A stretch of 64,000 nt of DNA from Helopsaltes ochotensis (taxonomy: Eukaryota > Chordata > Aves > Passeriformes > Locustellidae): the NCBI GenBank assembly GCA_013400155.1, contig VXBM01001029.1:65774-129773 (forward strand), read 5' to 3'. Of this stretch, positions 25,101 to 37,181 are shown in pieces. A program made the translations under genes and the position numbers. The notes below the pieces were generated by a model that made no database searches, was not told the origin of the DNA, and was given only the letters and a program-made list of their open reading frames with translations. Position 1 is the first letter of the stretch, and each line of letters begins with the position of its first letter.

Positions 25101-28089
25101 GAAGATCTGATCTCACAGGACATCCCTGGTACTCTGTGAACCTTGTAATGAGCTCATTTAAGCGTGGTATGAATCAGCTCTCCTTTCTTGTAACTGGGGG
25201 ATGGAAATTGCCCATGTAGAAGAGCAGGATGGAGCATATTCTGGAAACATATTTCCAAGTCTTTTGGTTCTCAGGCTATATACTCATAATGGAGAACAGA
25301 TTATTGCCTCTCCCTGATGTGAATTCATGTTTTTACTCTGAGCTACAGATCTTAGTTATGGTATAAAGTGTTCTGAAATTAAACAAAAAATGTATCAAAG
25401 TATCATCATTAATTAGTGCTTCTGCCAAGATATGGATATATCAGGCTGGTTTCATGACTCATCAGTTCTGGGTGTAGTTTTCCCTAGGTTACCAGGAATC
25501 AGGCTTAAACCCTACAGTGGCAGTGCATTATCACACATTAGGCCCCAGCTCATAGTGCACGACAAGGCCCAGGCTAGCTGCATTAGTTGTATAGCCATAA
25601 CTATGATAAATTTTGTCTGTATCACTTCTGATCTACACAGTTTGGCTCTATTTGTAATGTTTTACAAGGCACTGGGCACTTTTGCTGCGACAGAATCCAT
25701 GCCAGCATGCAACTTGTTCACTTTATGTTTCGAACATAACATTGTCCACATGATCTTCACAGTTGGCTGCCACCAACAGATGTTTTTCTTTATTCACCAG
25801 CTGACATACTGGATGCACTCAGCTGTAATTCACTTTTTCCTTCCCAGTTGTGAATACTGATACTGCTTTAGAAAGTGAGTTTACATTTCGAGTGCTAATT
25901 TCTACTAGAAATTACAGGAAGAGGGGAAAGAAATTCCATTTATTGCAGGACCTATTCTGCAATATGAAGCTACCTTTTGCAAGAAAATGACAGAAATAGT
26001 GTATATCACTTTCTGTAAGGGCTTTGAAATCATCTGCAGACTTGTCACTCCTGGATGCAATTTGATCAAAATCCTATAATATGTGTTTAGTCAGAAAAGT
26101 TCTGCCAGTATAATTCTTATTGTAGCTGACAAATTGCATTAAAGACATCACCTTCTCACATGCATTTCCTTTCTAATACTCCTTTTTCTTTTACCTCCTT
26201 CTCTTATCCCATTCCCCTCTTTTTTTTCCTTAACACTTTTATCTGATCTGGCTGACACATGATGCTTCTCAATGGCACTATTGCTCATACGTTTGCTGTT
26301 CTGCTACAGTGATTTTATGTTCTCTCAACATATGTTAAACTCATGCTCTTGGCATATCGGTGCCAACAGCAGTCAGAGAGAGCAGTGTTTTTAAAATGAC
26401 ATTTCAAACCACCAGGTGACCTAAATACTTGGAGTTTTAGGCAAAACCTTTAGGTTAAAGATTAATGTTGCATATTGCAAAAATGAGTATTTCATTTAGT
26501 GTCTCTACAATGCAAAAGATTTCTATTTGCCTGGCTGTGGGTTTCTGGCTTTGCTTTACCAGCATGTAGAGTTGACATATGTGCACATTTTGTTTAGAGT
26601 TGCCCTATATTCATGCCACAGATGGAGCTCAGATCCTGTGGCTTGGCAGATAGAAGTGCCATGTGGTTTTCCAAAGAAAGGGAAGAAGCTCTTACCCCCT
26701 ATCCAAACCCAGGCTATAGGCAAAGAGTAGTCCAAACTTCATAAAGCAACAGGAAGGGGTACAACCAAGGTGGCAAGATCAAAGACATGTAAATTTTTGA
26801 TATGTTTATCTCATGCTGGTCTTCATGTTTATCTCTTTTTAAAGTGTTACTTAATTCTATCCATGTTTGTTTGTTTGGGAGTTTTGTAATTTTTTTCCAG
26901 AATATTCATTAAACCCAGTTCTCACAACACAACTTTTAGTTCTACAATGGATAAATAAGCTCCAGCAAAAAAAAAAGTCATATTGAAATACTTCAAATAA
27001 ACTTCATGCAAACTTTTGCACTTGAAATATGAAATGGCCAAATAAGAGACCTGTTAGGCTATAGTGTGGTCATTGCTCAGAACTACAATGCTTTTTTTTA
27101 GGCAAGAACTAGGATTTCATTAAAAATACTTATTTGTGACTCTGAAAAGACTGCAAGAGACAAACCATGATACTAACTTCATGCCAACAGGGATTTCTGA
27201 AAAAGTTTCTATTGTATATATGCCCTTGCCCAAAGATAACTTGGGCCTGTCTGATAACATGAGAGACTTTAGATACCAGGAAATAAATTCATTTCCTCTT
27301 GTAATACCAGGAGGAATTGCAAGAATTACAACAGACACTATATGTTTTCGGATATTGTCTGTCTGTGTTAAAAAGATGCTGACTTAAAGAAGGATAACAT
27401 TGTTTTCTTTCCTGTTTTTTTACTGTGACTGTCTCCAGACGGGTCAGGTTATTTCACATACAGCTTCTTCCTCAGAGGAACTGGTTTCTAATGAACTGAG
27501 GTGAACTGATCCTAGTAAGACTAGCCAATTCAGAATGCAGGAAAGTACCGTATTATTTTCATTATGTGCCTTGTCCATACTTGGCATCCTGTTGAACTAA
27601 GTTCAAACATGGAAGATGAAATGAATTGTAGCCTGGAGCTGCTAACTGAGTAGCCAGAGCAAGCAAAGTACACCTGTAAGATTCCCAGCCTCTGAGGCTC
27701 AGCAGGAAAAAATGGAAGCTCCTTTTCACTGGTGTGTAGTCCTGGAGAGGATTCAGACTCATACCAGGGAGCAGGTGGAATTTTGCTGCAGATCTTGAAA
27801 CAGGTAGCAATGAATTTCTTGAGTCAAATAAATAAACAGTAACAAGCTACAGCTGCAATCTTCAAAGGAATTGGTGTATCCTAATGTTTCACTTCCCCTG
27901 ACTTTCCTTCCCTATCATCACCCACCATTCCTCCAAGATCTCTTTTGAAGGTCTCAGATATTGTAACTGAGAATAAAAAGAACATATATTGTCTAAATAT
28001 CTTTAGCTGTTACCATGCTAACCAGTAGACTATGCTTAACAGCAGTCAGTACATAGATTTGATTGTAACAAATGTACTGAATCCTCATA
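22103..28089. other. A+T-rich non-repetitive interval, no gene recognised
   Basis: About 6 kb of A+T-rich DNA. The longest frame, 25432-25860 plus (142 codons), has no recognisable motif and no supporting splice or promoter context. A 19-base tandem lies at 23731-23768 and is listed separately. A frame at 27136-27387 plus has fairly balanced amino-acid use but no family I can name. I see nothing else in this stretch. Confidence 0.5.
23731..23768. repeat. 19-bp tandem duplication, two copies
   Basis: Two adjacent copies of a 19-base unit starting CATAGCAGCTTTTGGA (23731-23749 and 23750-23768). They differ only in the last three bases. This is a small local duplication with no sign of function. 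Confidence 0.85.
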
Positions 28090-29285
28090 CCTCCTTAAAA
28101 CAAACTTGTGGTCTTCTATGATGGAATGACTATGTCACTGGACAGGGAAGGGTTACAGGTGTCATTTATTTGGAATTGTGTAAATCTTTTCACATGTTCC
28201 TGCCCAGCATCCTTCTTTCTAAACTGGAGAGAGAGGGATTACATGGATAAAAAATTGTTTGGATCATTGCATCCAGAGAGTAATGGTCTGTGTCTCAGAA
28301 ACCTGATGGTATCAATGACTGTATGGCCCCTCAGGGATCCATATCAAGATCACTGTTTTTTAATATTCTTTATTGGTGACACAGACAAAGGGATTGAGTG
28401 CCACCTCAGCAGATTTTCAGGTGACACCAAGCTGAGTGGTCTAGTTGGCACCCTTAAAAAATTGGATGCCATCCAGGGGGATCTGGGCAACCTCAAGGCA
28501 TGGGTCCATGGCAGTCTCATGTGGTTTAAAAAGGCCAAGTGCAAGGTGGAACACCTGCATCAGAGCAACCCCAGTATCAGTTCAGGCTGGGGATGGACGG
28601 ATCAGAGCAGCCCTGCTGAGAAGGGCTTAGGGATGCTGGAGGGAGAGAGGCTGGACGTGACCCAGCCACGGGCACTGAGAGCCCAGAGAGCCAAAGGTGT
28701 CCTGGGCTGCATCCAGAGCAGTGTGGGCAGCAGGGCCAGGGAGGGGATTCTGCCCCTCTGCCCTGCTCTGCTCAGACCCCACCTGCAGGGCTGCATCAGC
28801 TCTGGGGCCAGCACAGGAAGGACAGGGACCTGCTGGAGTCAGTCCAGAGGAGACACCAAGATGGTCAGAGGGATGGAGCACCTATCTTATGAGGAAAGGC
28901 TGAAAGAATTTGGATTGTACAGCCTAGAAAAGAGAAAGCTTAGGGGTGATGTAATTGTAGCCTTCCAGTACCTGAAGGGAATATACAAGAAAGATGGAGA
29001 AGAACTTTTACAAGAGCATGTAGTGACAGGACAAGGGGGAATGGGTTCAAACATCATTAGTCTTGATGTTAGAAGTTCTTTTCTGTGAGGTTGGTGAAGC
29101 ACTGGAACAGGTTGTCCAGAGAAAAGTCATGGAAGCCCCATCCCTAGGAGTATTCAATGCCAGGCTGGACAGCGTTCTGAGCAACCTGTTCTAGCAGAAG
29201 ATGTCCTTTCCCATGTGGGATGCATGGAACTGGGTGATCTTTATGGTGCCTTCCAACCCAAGCCATTCTCTGATTCTGATTAAGC
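28090..29285 (+). mobile_element. CR1 LINE, 3' half, plus strand
   Basis: A CR1 copy truncated at its 5' end. It starts inside the reverse transcriptase and runs to the CR1 3' end. Recognisable blocks in order: the YDG/D-xx-x-F-x-HN-like region (28110-28215), a degraded PQGS block near 28327, the active-site box RFSGDTKLSG at 28411-28440, KAKCKVEHL near 28535, AEKGLGML near 28617, then RGMEHLSYEERLKE, YSLEKRKLRGD and AFQYLKG (28870-28980). The tail ends with the typical CCTTCCAACCC and a CATTCTCTGATTCTGATT end near 29260-29282. One frame stays open from 28108 to 29088 (326 codons), but it leaves and re-enters the true CR1 frame, so it does not encode an intact protein. The box reads F-S-G-D, lacking the first catalytic Asp. 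No poly(A) is expected, since CR1 ends in short 8-base-type repeats. Confidence 0.95.
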
Positions 29286-29790
29286 TAACTTGGGCCTAGC
29301 CCATTACATAGACCCACAGCTGTTGTCTCACGAAGCTATCCAAAAGATGTAAAGCAGAGCAGCCAGAGAGAGCCTGACAAGAACTGGAAGAGCTTTCCCT
29401 GGGGTGAGCTTTCCTCCCACTCCTGAAAACCAGCACAAACCAGCAGAGAGACCAGGAGGTGAGCGTAAGGAAGACCAATGGAGGAGTAACATGGTTTCAT
29501 GGAAATACTGAGAATGCTGCTTAGTTGGGCATTTTTACAAATTGCCAATGTTCCTTTTTCCCTTTAAACATGCATGGGGGAAGGTGAATAGCTAAGTAAA
29601 CACACAAGCTGACTAAATACAAAATAATTGCTTTACAGTTTATTTATTTGATAGAATCTTACAGTTTCCTGTTTCTTCAGTTGAGTAGATTTCCTCCACT
29701 GTTGTGGCACTTGAAATTATCTAACAAGATCAGAACAGATTTCTGTGCCAAAATGGGTGCAATTTCATCACATATTGAGGTACTTTTAAT
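29286..29790. other. Spacer between two opposed CR1 copies
   Basis: About 500 bases separating the plus-strand CR1 tail from the minus-strand CR1 tail. I recognise no gene or repeat family. Overlapping minus-strand frames of 60 and 70 codons (29296-29548) look accidental. Confidence 0.5.
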
Positions 29791-30485
29791 AGAACCATAG
29801 AATATGCTGAGTGTCACACCATGGGCCTGAGAGCGTTGTTCCATGTTTCTTCAGCTATGTCAGGCTGGCGCAGTGACCACTTCCCTGGGGAGCCTCTTCC
29901 AGTGGCCAACCACCCTCTGGGTGAAGAGGCTTTTCCTGATATCCAGCCTAAACCTCACCTGACTCAGCCTTTTCCTCAAGTCAATTGGTCATGACAATGA
30001 AGAGATCAGGACCTGCTCCTCAGCTTCCCCTTGTGAGGATGTTGAAGGCCACAATGAGGTCTCCCCTCACTCTCCTCCATGCTGAAATTACCAAGCAACC
30101 TCAGTCACTTCTCATACAGCTTCCCCCCAAGACCCTTCACCATTTTCAGTGCTCTGCTTTGGACAATCTCCAATAGCTTTACATCTTTCTTATATAGGCC
30201 AAAACTGCCCCCTGGACCAAGGTGAGGCCACCCCAGTGCAGAGCAGAGCAGGACAATCCCCTCCCTCCTCCTTTGCCCAGCTGGAGATGCTGTGCCTGAT
30301 GCCCCTCAGGACACAGGTGGCCCTCCTGGCTGCCAGGGCACTGCTGACTCATTCTGTTGACAGGGATATCCTGCTCCCTTTCCACAGTGCTGCTCTCCAG
30401 CCTCTCATTCCCCAGTCTGTCTGTATATCCAGGGCTGTCCCATCCCATGTGTAGAATTCAGCACCTGCCCTTGATAAACTTCTTG
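29791..30485 (-). mobile_element. CR1 LINE, 3' part, minus strand
   Basis: Reverse-oriented CR1. On the plus strand the 3' end of the element comes first (AGAACCATAGAATATGCTGAG at about 29791-29811). It is followed by the usual tail: ACCACCCTCTGGGTGAAGAG near 29909, then TTTTCCTGATATCCAGCC and CCTAAACCTCACCTGACTCA. Further in come GAGGTCTCCCCTCACTCTCC (30056-30075), GGTGAGGCCACCCCAGTGCAG (30220-30240) and CCTGGCTGCCAGGGCACTGC (30327-30346). About 700 bases of the ORF2 end and 3' untranslated tail are covered, and the 5' part is missing. Frames on both strands are short, so the copy is inactive. It faces the plus-strand CR1 at 28090-29285 tail to tail. Confidence 0.93.
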
Positions 30486-30544
30486 CAATTGCAGAACCTT
30501 GTTTTGCTCCAGGGTGAAGCAGTTCTTTAAATGGCACAACTGTA

Positions 30545-30722
30545 CAAAGAGAGACATTGAGGGACTGGAATAGTCCTAGGAGGTAATTTAGTCTTTTATC
30601 CTAGCCCAATAGGCAGAAGCAATTATGTGTGCATTAATTTGACAGATGCTTGTCTAACCTGTTCTTGGAAAATTCTTGAAGATGGGACCCTATGACCTTC
30701 CAGTCAATGCAGTTGCCTGCCT
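30545..30722 (-). mobile_element. Decayed CR1-like 3' tail
   Basis: A weakly conserved stretch whose plus strand reads like the reversed tail of another CR1 subfamily. It has a GGTAATTTAGTCTTTTATCCTAGCCC-like beginning, then ATGCTTGTCTAACCTGTTCTTGG (30647-30669) and a GATGGGACCCTATGACCTTCC stretch (30681-30701). The CTAACCTGTTCTT phrase is the strongest point. It is clearly older than the neighbouring copies. It could be another CR1-related LINE, and the borders are approximate. Confidence 0.55.
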
Positions 30723-33700
30723 CTCTCTCTTTACAGACAGAGAAAAAGAAGAACTCTCAACCTAAATCTGCTTTCCCGCAGTTTAAGTATTTCACTTGCT
30801 GTGAGCTTTCCGATGGATCTGGAGAAGGCTGTATTAGTGCCACTGTGCAGTTATCTTTAATAGAGCAGTTGGAGGCAGTAACCCTGCGCTATCTGCAGTC
30901 CAAAATGCCTCCACCTGAGTCGTTAACACAGTACTTATTCTTAGTGATGATCTCCTTTCTTAATTTCATATGTTTCGTCATGGGCAATTTACAGACTGCT
31001 ACTCATGTGCGGTGGGAGATCTACAAAGCTCCTATACCAGCAGATGTTCCTGACATAGGTCTGTCAACTGCTACCTACCCGTGACAAGACTGACCTGGAA
31101 TTTCCCTCAGAAACACTTGGCTGTGGGAAGAGTAGGCTTGGCAGTGGCAGTAGCAGTAGAGGATTCCTGAAAGACCAGTTCCTTGACTCAACAAGTCAGA
31201 TGATAATTATATTGCTGCTCAAGCTAATAGTGTGTGCATACGGGAAGAATTCTGTTCGTTATCAAAAGACACAATCATGACACTGATTACTACCTGGTTA
31301 TTGTGAAATATACCATGAGACATTTTATGGGAACTCTGGGGTGAATGGAGTGCACAAGACCTTCGGAAAAAACAATAAAAATATGCAGCACAGAAAGACT
31401 TTTTGTAGTTCTTAATAGAGATGTTTGGTCCTTAAGTACATCCAGAAGAGTGGGGACAAGCTCTTTTCCTACCCTAAAACAAAGGGTTGAGGAGCCCTAT
31501 ATGCCTTATCTTGGAATCTGAGCCAGATTCCACAAAATAGAAAGACACTGTCAAAAAAGTGACCTGCTTATTAAATGCAAGTGGGAAATAGAGATGGCAT
31601 ATAAACAGCAATAAAGCAGAGCTGGGAAATGAGCTAAAAACATCTATTCTAACTGGAAACAATAAATCAAATGCAATATAAAGAAAGTTCTCTGCAAGAA
31701 TTTGTTTATGGCTGGTGGCTCCAGAGAGCCAAAGCCAGTGTGTGGTTGACTCAGAGAAACTCCACAGAAGTTTGTCATCCTGTTTCAGTGCCTGGCTGGG
31801 AAACAGGCTCTGAGACCCCTCTTCCATTTGAGGGGAAGGATAACAACAGAAAAGTAGTTTAGCATTTATGAAGAAGGAATAGACCACCAAAAAAAACCTC
31901 AAAAAACTTGATTTCTTCTAAGTTTAAGAAAAAATAAAATGCTGAGACCAATATCCACAAAACAGCTAAAATGTAGCAGAGCTGTAGAGCTGTTCACCCA
32001 CCAGAAAAAAATAGTCTACTCACTTAAGTCATCTTCCCTCCCTACTCTTTCACCATCAATCTCTGTTCCTGCTTTTCTGGTGTCCTTAAGACTTTGGTCA
32101 TTTCAGTGGTCTGAAGTTCTGACTATTTGGGCTCTTTATAATTTTTTTTCTGATTTTGACTTAGGCTGCATAAAATTTAACCATAACAGTAGAGAAAAGA
32201 CCTGAAAACCCATTTCACCCAGCCCGAAGCCTTCAGCTGATCTCAGCTGCAGCAGTGCTGCTACTCAGCCATCCCCTTTTGGCTAAGGTGGTTCTCCGTA
32301 GATGTTGTGGTACGTGCCAGGACTGCTCAAATGTTTTGGAGAAAGAGTAAAAAGTCTGTTTCTTTACTGACCCCTCCAAATAACAAGTGACTCGAAGTCA
32401 GCAGCTGCTGAGAAGAATGAGACTCCTATGTTTACACCAAGAACACAGAGTTGGGGCAAGTTCCTGCATCAACAATTTCCCCCTGGAAATAACAACATTG
32501 TCATTGCTGTTTACTTTCGACACCTTAATGTAAGAACAGACATTATCAGCACAGGGGGCTGTGGGAAAGCACCCCATCAAGGCAAGACAGTCTCAAATAA
32601 AGAAACAGTGGGAGAGGTGGGACCTCTAAAGAATCACCATTGGTGGAGGAGAAAAAGCTCACAGAAAAAGAACATTGAATACATTTCAAAGGTGGAAATA
32701 TCTCACTTTGCTTCCATGGCAACCCTGCCTATGTAAACCCCAGATGAATAATAGGTAAAGAAAAGCAAGTGACGAGTTGACTTATTGGTAGATTCCAATT
32801 GTTATCATGGTTTAAGAGGCATCGTTTTCTGAGGAAAAGTGAAAGAAACCCAGCAGAATAACTAGTGGGTTTTTCTGGGTTGATCTAGAGCATCTGGCCA
32901 TGAATCCATATCTGCATGGAGAGGCATGCTCAGGTGTACCCACAGCAATGCTTTGCCAATCTGAATCTGTTTATTCAGTTGCAGTTGCTGCTGTTTTCTT
33001 CTCCTCTATTACTTTGCTGCTATCAATGTCTCTGGATTGATTGTACTTCTCTGTAGAAAACAATGCTCACAGCTACAGTGGGCAAAATCCAGCCCTCTGG
33101 AGGAGAGGCTAAACCAACCATTATTAATTTCATTGACACCACTGAAAAATACTATGTGTGACAATGTCTTGTGAAGTTCACAATTTTCTTTCTATTCACT
33201 AGCTTACTTTAAATGAATTAATCTTGTATTTGCAGAGAATGGAGCTGGACCAATCTCACTTCCCAGGGAAATCTGCTGTTTCCCTACAGTTGGATTAAAG
33301 ATGTGAAGAGAAAGTTTCCTACTCTGTTATGGACTTTGGATTATTATCCATTATTTATTTTTTTCATTTAGTCAGTGAAGAGGTTGCAATAAGTAGCCCA
33401 AGAACAATTGAGAGAGATTTCAGGGCCTTGGAAGCATTCATTAGGGAATCATGAACACAAGAAATTCCAGCTGCAGGGAAAATGGAGGAAGAAACATGAA
33501 GACCCAGCAAGATTAATACTGGACTCCAAGGCTATTGTCACTGGCAGAAGTTGTTCTTTTTTTATCATCAGTGTCTACATGACATCAAACCTGCTGGCAA
33601 CATACGGGGTATACCTTTTCTGAAAGGAGAAAAGGATCTTCGTGGAGGAGTTGGCAAGGTGAGCACCAAGCATATGAAATTTAACTCAGGCAGTGCTGGA

Positions 33701-33779
33701 TTCTCCCCCTAGGGCAGGGTACCTGACTATGCATAAAACTTGAGGGAGGAGAGCAGACCCTGCAGAGAGAGATCTGGTG
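30723..33779. other. Non-repetitive interval, no gene recognised
   Basis: About 3 kb between CR1 pieces. The plus frame 30692-31084 (130 codons) starts inside the decayed CR1 tail and shows no domain. The minus frame 31474-31902 (142 codons) is rich in Phe, Leu and Ser, as A+T-rich DNA gives by chance. I see no other structure. Confidence 0.5.
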
Positions 33780-34392
33780 GTTTGAGTTGTTGGCAAGTTG
33801 AATATGGGTCAGCTGTGTGGCGTGGCAGCAAAGATGGCTAGCTGTGAATGGGGAGCCTCAGGCACAGCACTGCTGTGGAGGTGACTGTCCTGCTCTGCAA
33901 GGCACTGATGCAACCTTGCCTCAGGTCCTGTGTGCAGTTTTGGGTGCCTCCATATCAGAAGGGCATCAAACTGTTGGACTGTGTCTGGGGGAGGCAGCCA
34001 AGATGGTGTAAGGTTTACAGGGCAAGACTGGGGATGAGTGGCTGAGGTCATTTGGTTTGCTCAGCCTGGAGGAGGCTGAGGGGTGACCTCAGGGCAGCCT
34101 GAGGAGGTTTTCCTCAAGGAGGAAAGCAGAGGGGCTGGTGCTGATCCCCTCTCTCTGGGGCTGCTGACAGGGCATGAGGGGATGCATGAAACGGCAGCAG
34201 GAGAAGTTCACACTGGGCATTACGAAAAGGTTCTTCACTGAAACCAGCTCCCCACGGAGTATCACAGCCTTGTGCCTCTCAGAGCTCATGGAGCATTTGT
34301 AGGACACTTTTGGTTATATGGTTAAGTTTTAGGTAGCTCTTTGAGGAGCAGGGAATTGGACACAGGGAATTGGACGCAGTGATCTGTATTGA
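33780..34392 (+). mobile_element. CR1 LINE, 3' end, plus strand
   Basis: A 5'-truncated CR1 copy. At 33926-33990 the plus frame reads RSCVQFWVPPYQKGIKLLDC, matching the CR1 block usually written VQFWAP-Y-KDI--LE. It continues through CTCAGCCTGGAGGAGGCTGAG (34060-34080), the GGTTCTTCACTGAAACCAGC region (34229-34248) and a GAGCATTTGTAGGACAC...ATATGGTTAAGTTTT...GGAATTGGAC tail ending near 34390. The reading frame is broken several times. Within the tail a 15-base unit is duplicated (34347-34376). This copy belongs to a different tail type from the one at 28.1-29.3 kb, so the cluster was built by separate insertions. Confidence 0.9.
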
Positions 34393-37181
34393 TAAGTTAC
34401 CTCAACAGTTGCCTTGGGATTGACTTGGGGGCACAAAGCAAAAATGGTATCTGGTGTTCTGCTTGCTCCAGACCAGATTTTGGTCAAGTGGGACTCAGCC
34501 AGAGCTGGACTCAAGATGCTGAGCCTTGTCCTTCAGTGATCAGCCCAGCAGTGGAGATGTTATGACCAGGAGAACAGAAAAGAAATATAAAGATCATGGA
34601 CCTGCTGTGTGACTTCAGATTCCTTTGTATCAATTTATTAAAAAGCAGAAAAGAATGAAATTGATGGAAGGAAAAAATGAGCATAAAAATACCATGTATA
34701 AACTAAGCGCCTGTAACTGTTTCAGTTTCAGCTCACAAGAATTGCTTAAAAGCAGCTTTGACCGAATGTGCAGAGCTTTCACCACTCAGTTTAACACAAT
34801 TACAGATCTTTTACCCCTGTGCAAAACCCCATGTCTCACAAATACCTCCAGGATGCCTTCCATTCTTTTAGAGACACAGACTCTTGCATACTGCATTATT
34901 TGTGGCAAACTTATTTGTGGCCATTATTTGTGGCCAGCACACTCTTATATCTTCTTCTCTTCTTCCCAGGTTTCAGAGTTTCAAAGCTACAGTTTAGAAA
35001 AAATGTTTAAAAATTATTATTTCCTATTCCATGACAGTTTGTGGTCTGGTATCCTAACTACGTTTAAACAGCATAACTTTTTCATCAGGAACAAAAAAAT
35101 TGCTGTGATTTGTTGCCTTCTTGTAATTAGACCCTTCTGCATTTTTGTTTGTTTTCTGCTCTCCTCATTGTAATACATTTAAAATGTGGAATAGACTTCT
35201 TCCTCATTAGCTTCACAATGTTTTCAAACATATGATTGGGGTATTTTTTCATTCATGGTACTAAATTACTTCCATCATATAGTTTTGCAGGAAAAAAAAT
35301 AAAAAGGAAAATATATTTGGAAATATAAAATAATTCATAACAAATCTTGAACAATCTCACAACTATTCTGTGAACATGCCAGTAAAGGAGCTGTTCTGAA
35401 TCAGTCCACAGTTCTGCTTAGTCCCCTGCTTTGTTTCTAATACCACCAAATAAAAGCATGAACTATGGAGTACCTGTCCCTAGTAACTCAGACCTCCTGA
35501 GATAAAGATTGCATGGGGTTTGGTTGATGTTTCCTTTGCCTAATACCTTTTCCCTCTGTGCTTTTTGACAGATTATCCTCTGACAATGCATTTCAGGGTT
35601 TGACTTTGATCTGTCTGTAAGGGGATTTGCTCTGAGGCTTTTGTTCTTCCTTTGTGCCTCTCAGTACTCCTGCTATGTCCCACAATGAATTAAGAGATCC
35701 CTATTCTTCTCCGCTATTTCAGAGGCCTCTGTTACACCACCTATGTGCTGCTTTCTTTCCAGAGTGGAAATCCCTTAATGTAAGCCCTCGTCATGTGCGA
35801 GCCACTCCTCACCTCTCCTCACCTCAGCTCCCTTCCTCCGTGCTGACTCCCGCTGGGTGCAGACCCACTGGCAGCGAGGCCAAGCTGAGGGCCGTGCCAG
35901 GGGAGCAGCCTGCCCAATTCCAAACAAAGCTCTTTTCCAGAAGGGCCTGAGGGGCTGGGTGCACATATGGCTCTGAGCAGGCGGGACAGCTGGCTGCAGG
36001 GAAGGGCCATTGCTGAGGCATATGCTCTTTTGATGTCCTTCCACGCTTTGTGGGTCCAAGGCGCAGCAGCCCCACATCTGTGCTGCAGAAGCCCAGCGCC
36101 TCTGTGACCCACAGCTGTGGGGAGCTGCAGGCACCAGGGCAGGATGGGATCAGCAGGACCCCTCCAGGGAAATGCTCCCAGCACCTGCTCCTAGTCCCTG
36201 CTGATGGGGCACCCAGTGTCCTTGCATTCTTGGGGTCCCTGCTGTCCACAGTACAGCCCCTGTGATTTTTCTGGAAATCCTCCAGACCAATAGACATCAA
36301 CAGGATCCCTGTTTGTTTTCCACAGCAACCTGGCCAGTCCCTTAGAAGTGACAGACAAAAGCAAGGTGTTGGCATTATCTCAGAGAAGGAAAAGCACATT
36401 TCTGTACTACTTGATGCAGATGCCTTGGAAAGAAATGGGTGCTCCTCAAAAGCTGGAGAAATAGCCGCTGGACACATCTCTGCCTCCTTGGCTCCGGCCC
36501 AAGTATTGTCCCTGGCCAGGGACAGAGAGGTTGGAACAAAACAGCGTTTCTGATGCTCAGGGGTTTCTCTCTGTAGCTTCTGAGTCCTGCAACACTCTTT
36601 GCAGCCTGACCACAGCAAAGCTGTTTTCTGTTCTATACCTATTTTTACGGTAAATGAGAGCTGAAAGGTGACCCTGCCACCACAGAGGCAGGTTCCAAGA
36701 CTGGCTGGGTACGCCTGACCAGGTGATATGAGCATCTAGTCCTGTGTTCTGCTGTAGTATTGCCTCAACCCCAGCAAGCTTTGGGCAGAACAGGACTGTG
36801 CGGCTGCAGAAACACCCCCCTCGGACATCTCTGCACCATTATAAGATTTTAAAAGCTTGTTTTGTCTTAGCAGGGGCTAAGTAAGCCTGCTAGGAGTTTC
36901 TTTGTCTCCATTTTTCATGACCTGTCATGTTTACAACAGACTGAAAAAAAAATAAATTCAATTTTTCAGTGTTGAATACTCTGAAATGTGTTTTAAAGCA
37001 GGAATGATGTAAATCAGCCTTATGTGTGTGCAATTTTTAAATTATTCACCGAAGTCCAAGCTACAAAGTCACTGAGACATGCAAGCACCACAGATGTGGT
37101 CTCCCGTCCAGCTCTGACAGCACCAATATGCAAACAGCTGTAGTTAATAAAAAACAGCATGCCAGTGTTGCTGGGAGAAGC
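34393..37181. other. Unrecognised interval with a G+C-richer island
   Basis: A+T rich to about 35650, then a G+C-richer island (about 35800-36800). The plus frame 34625-35173 (182 codons) is rich in Phe, Ser and Cys, with no motif. A tandem of ATTATTTGTGGC-like units lies at about 34895-34938. In the island the minus frame 35824-36735 is open for 303 codons. Its translation is Cys-, Pro- and Ser-rich, has no domain, and overlaps two other open minus frames, so I judge it accidental. The island could be an exon or regulatory region of a gene not otherwise visible. Confidence 0.45.

Noticed and set aside
34625..35173. 182-codon plus-strand frame
   Set aside because: Rich in Phe, Ser, Leu and Cys as expected from A+T-rich sequence; no motif, no promoter or splice support.
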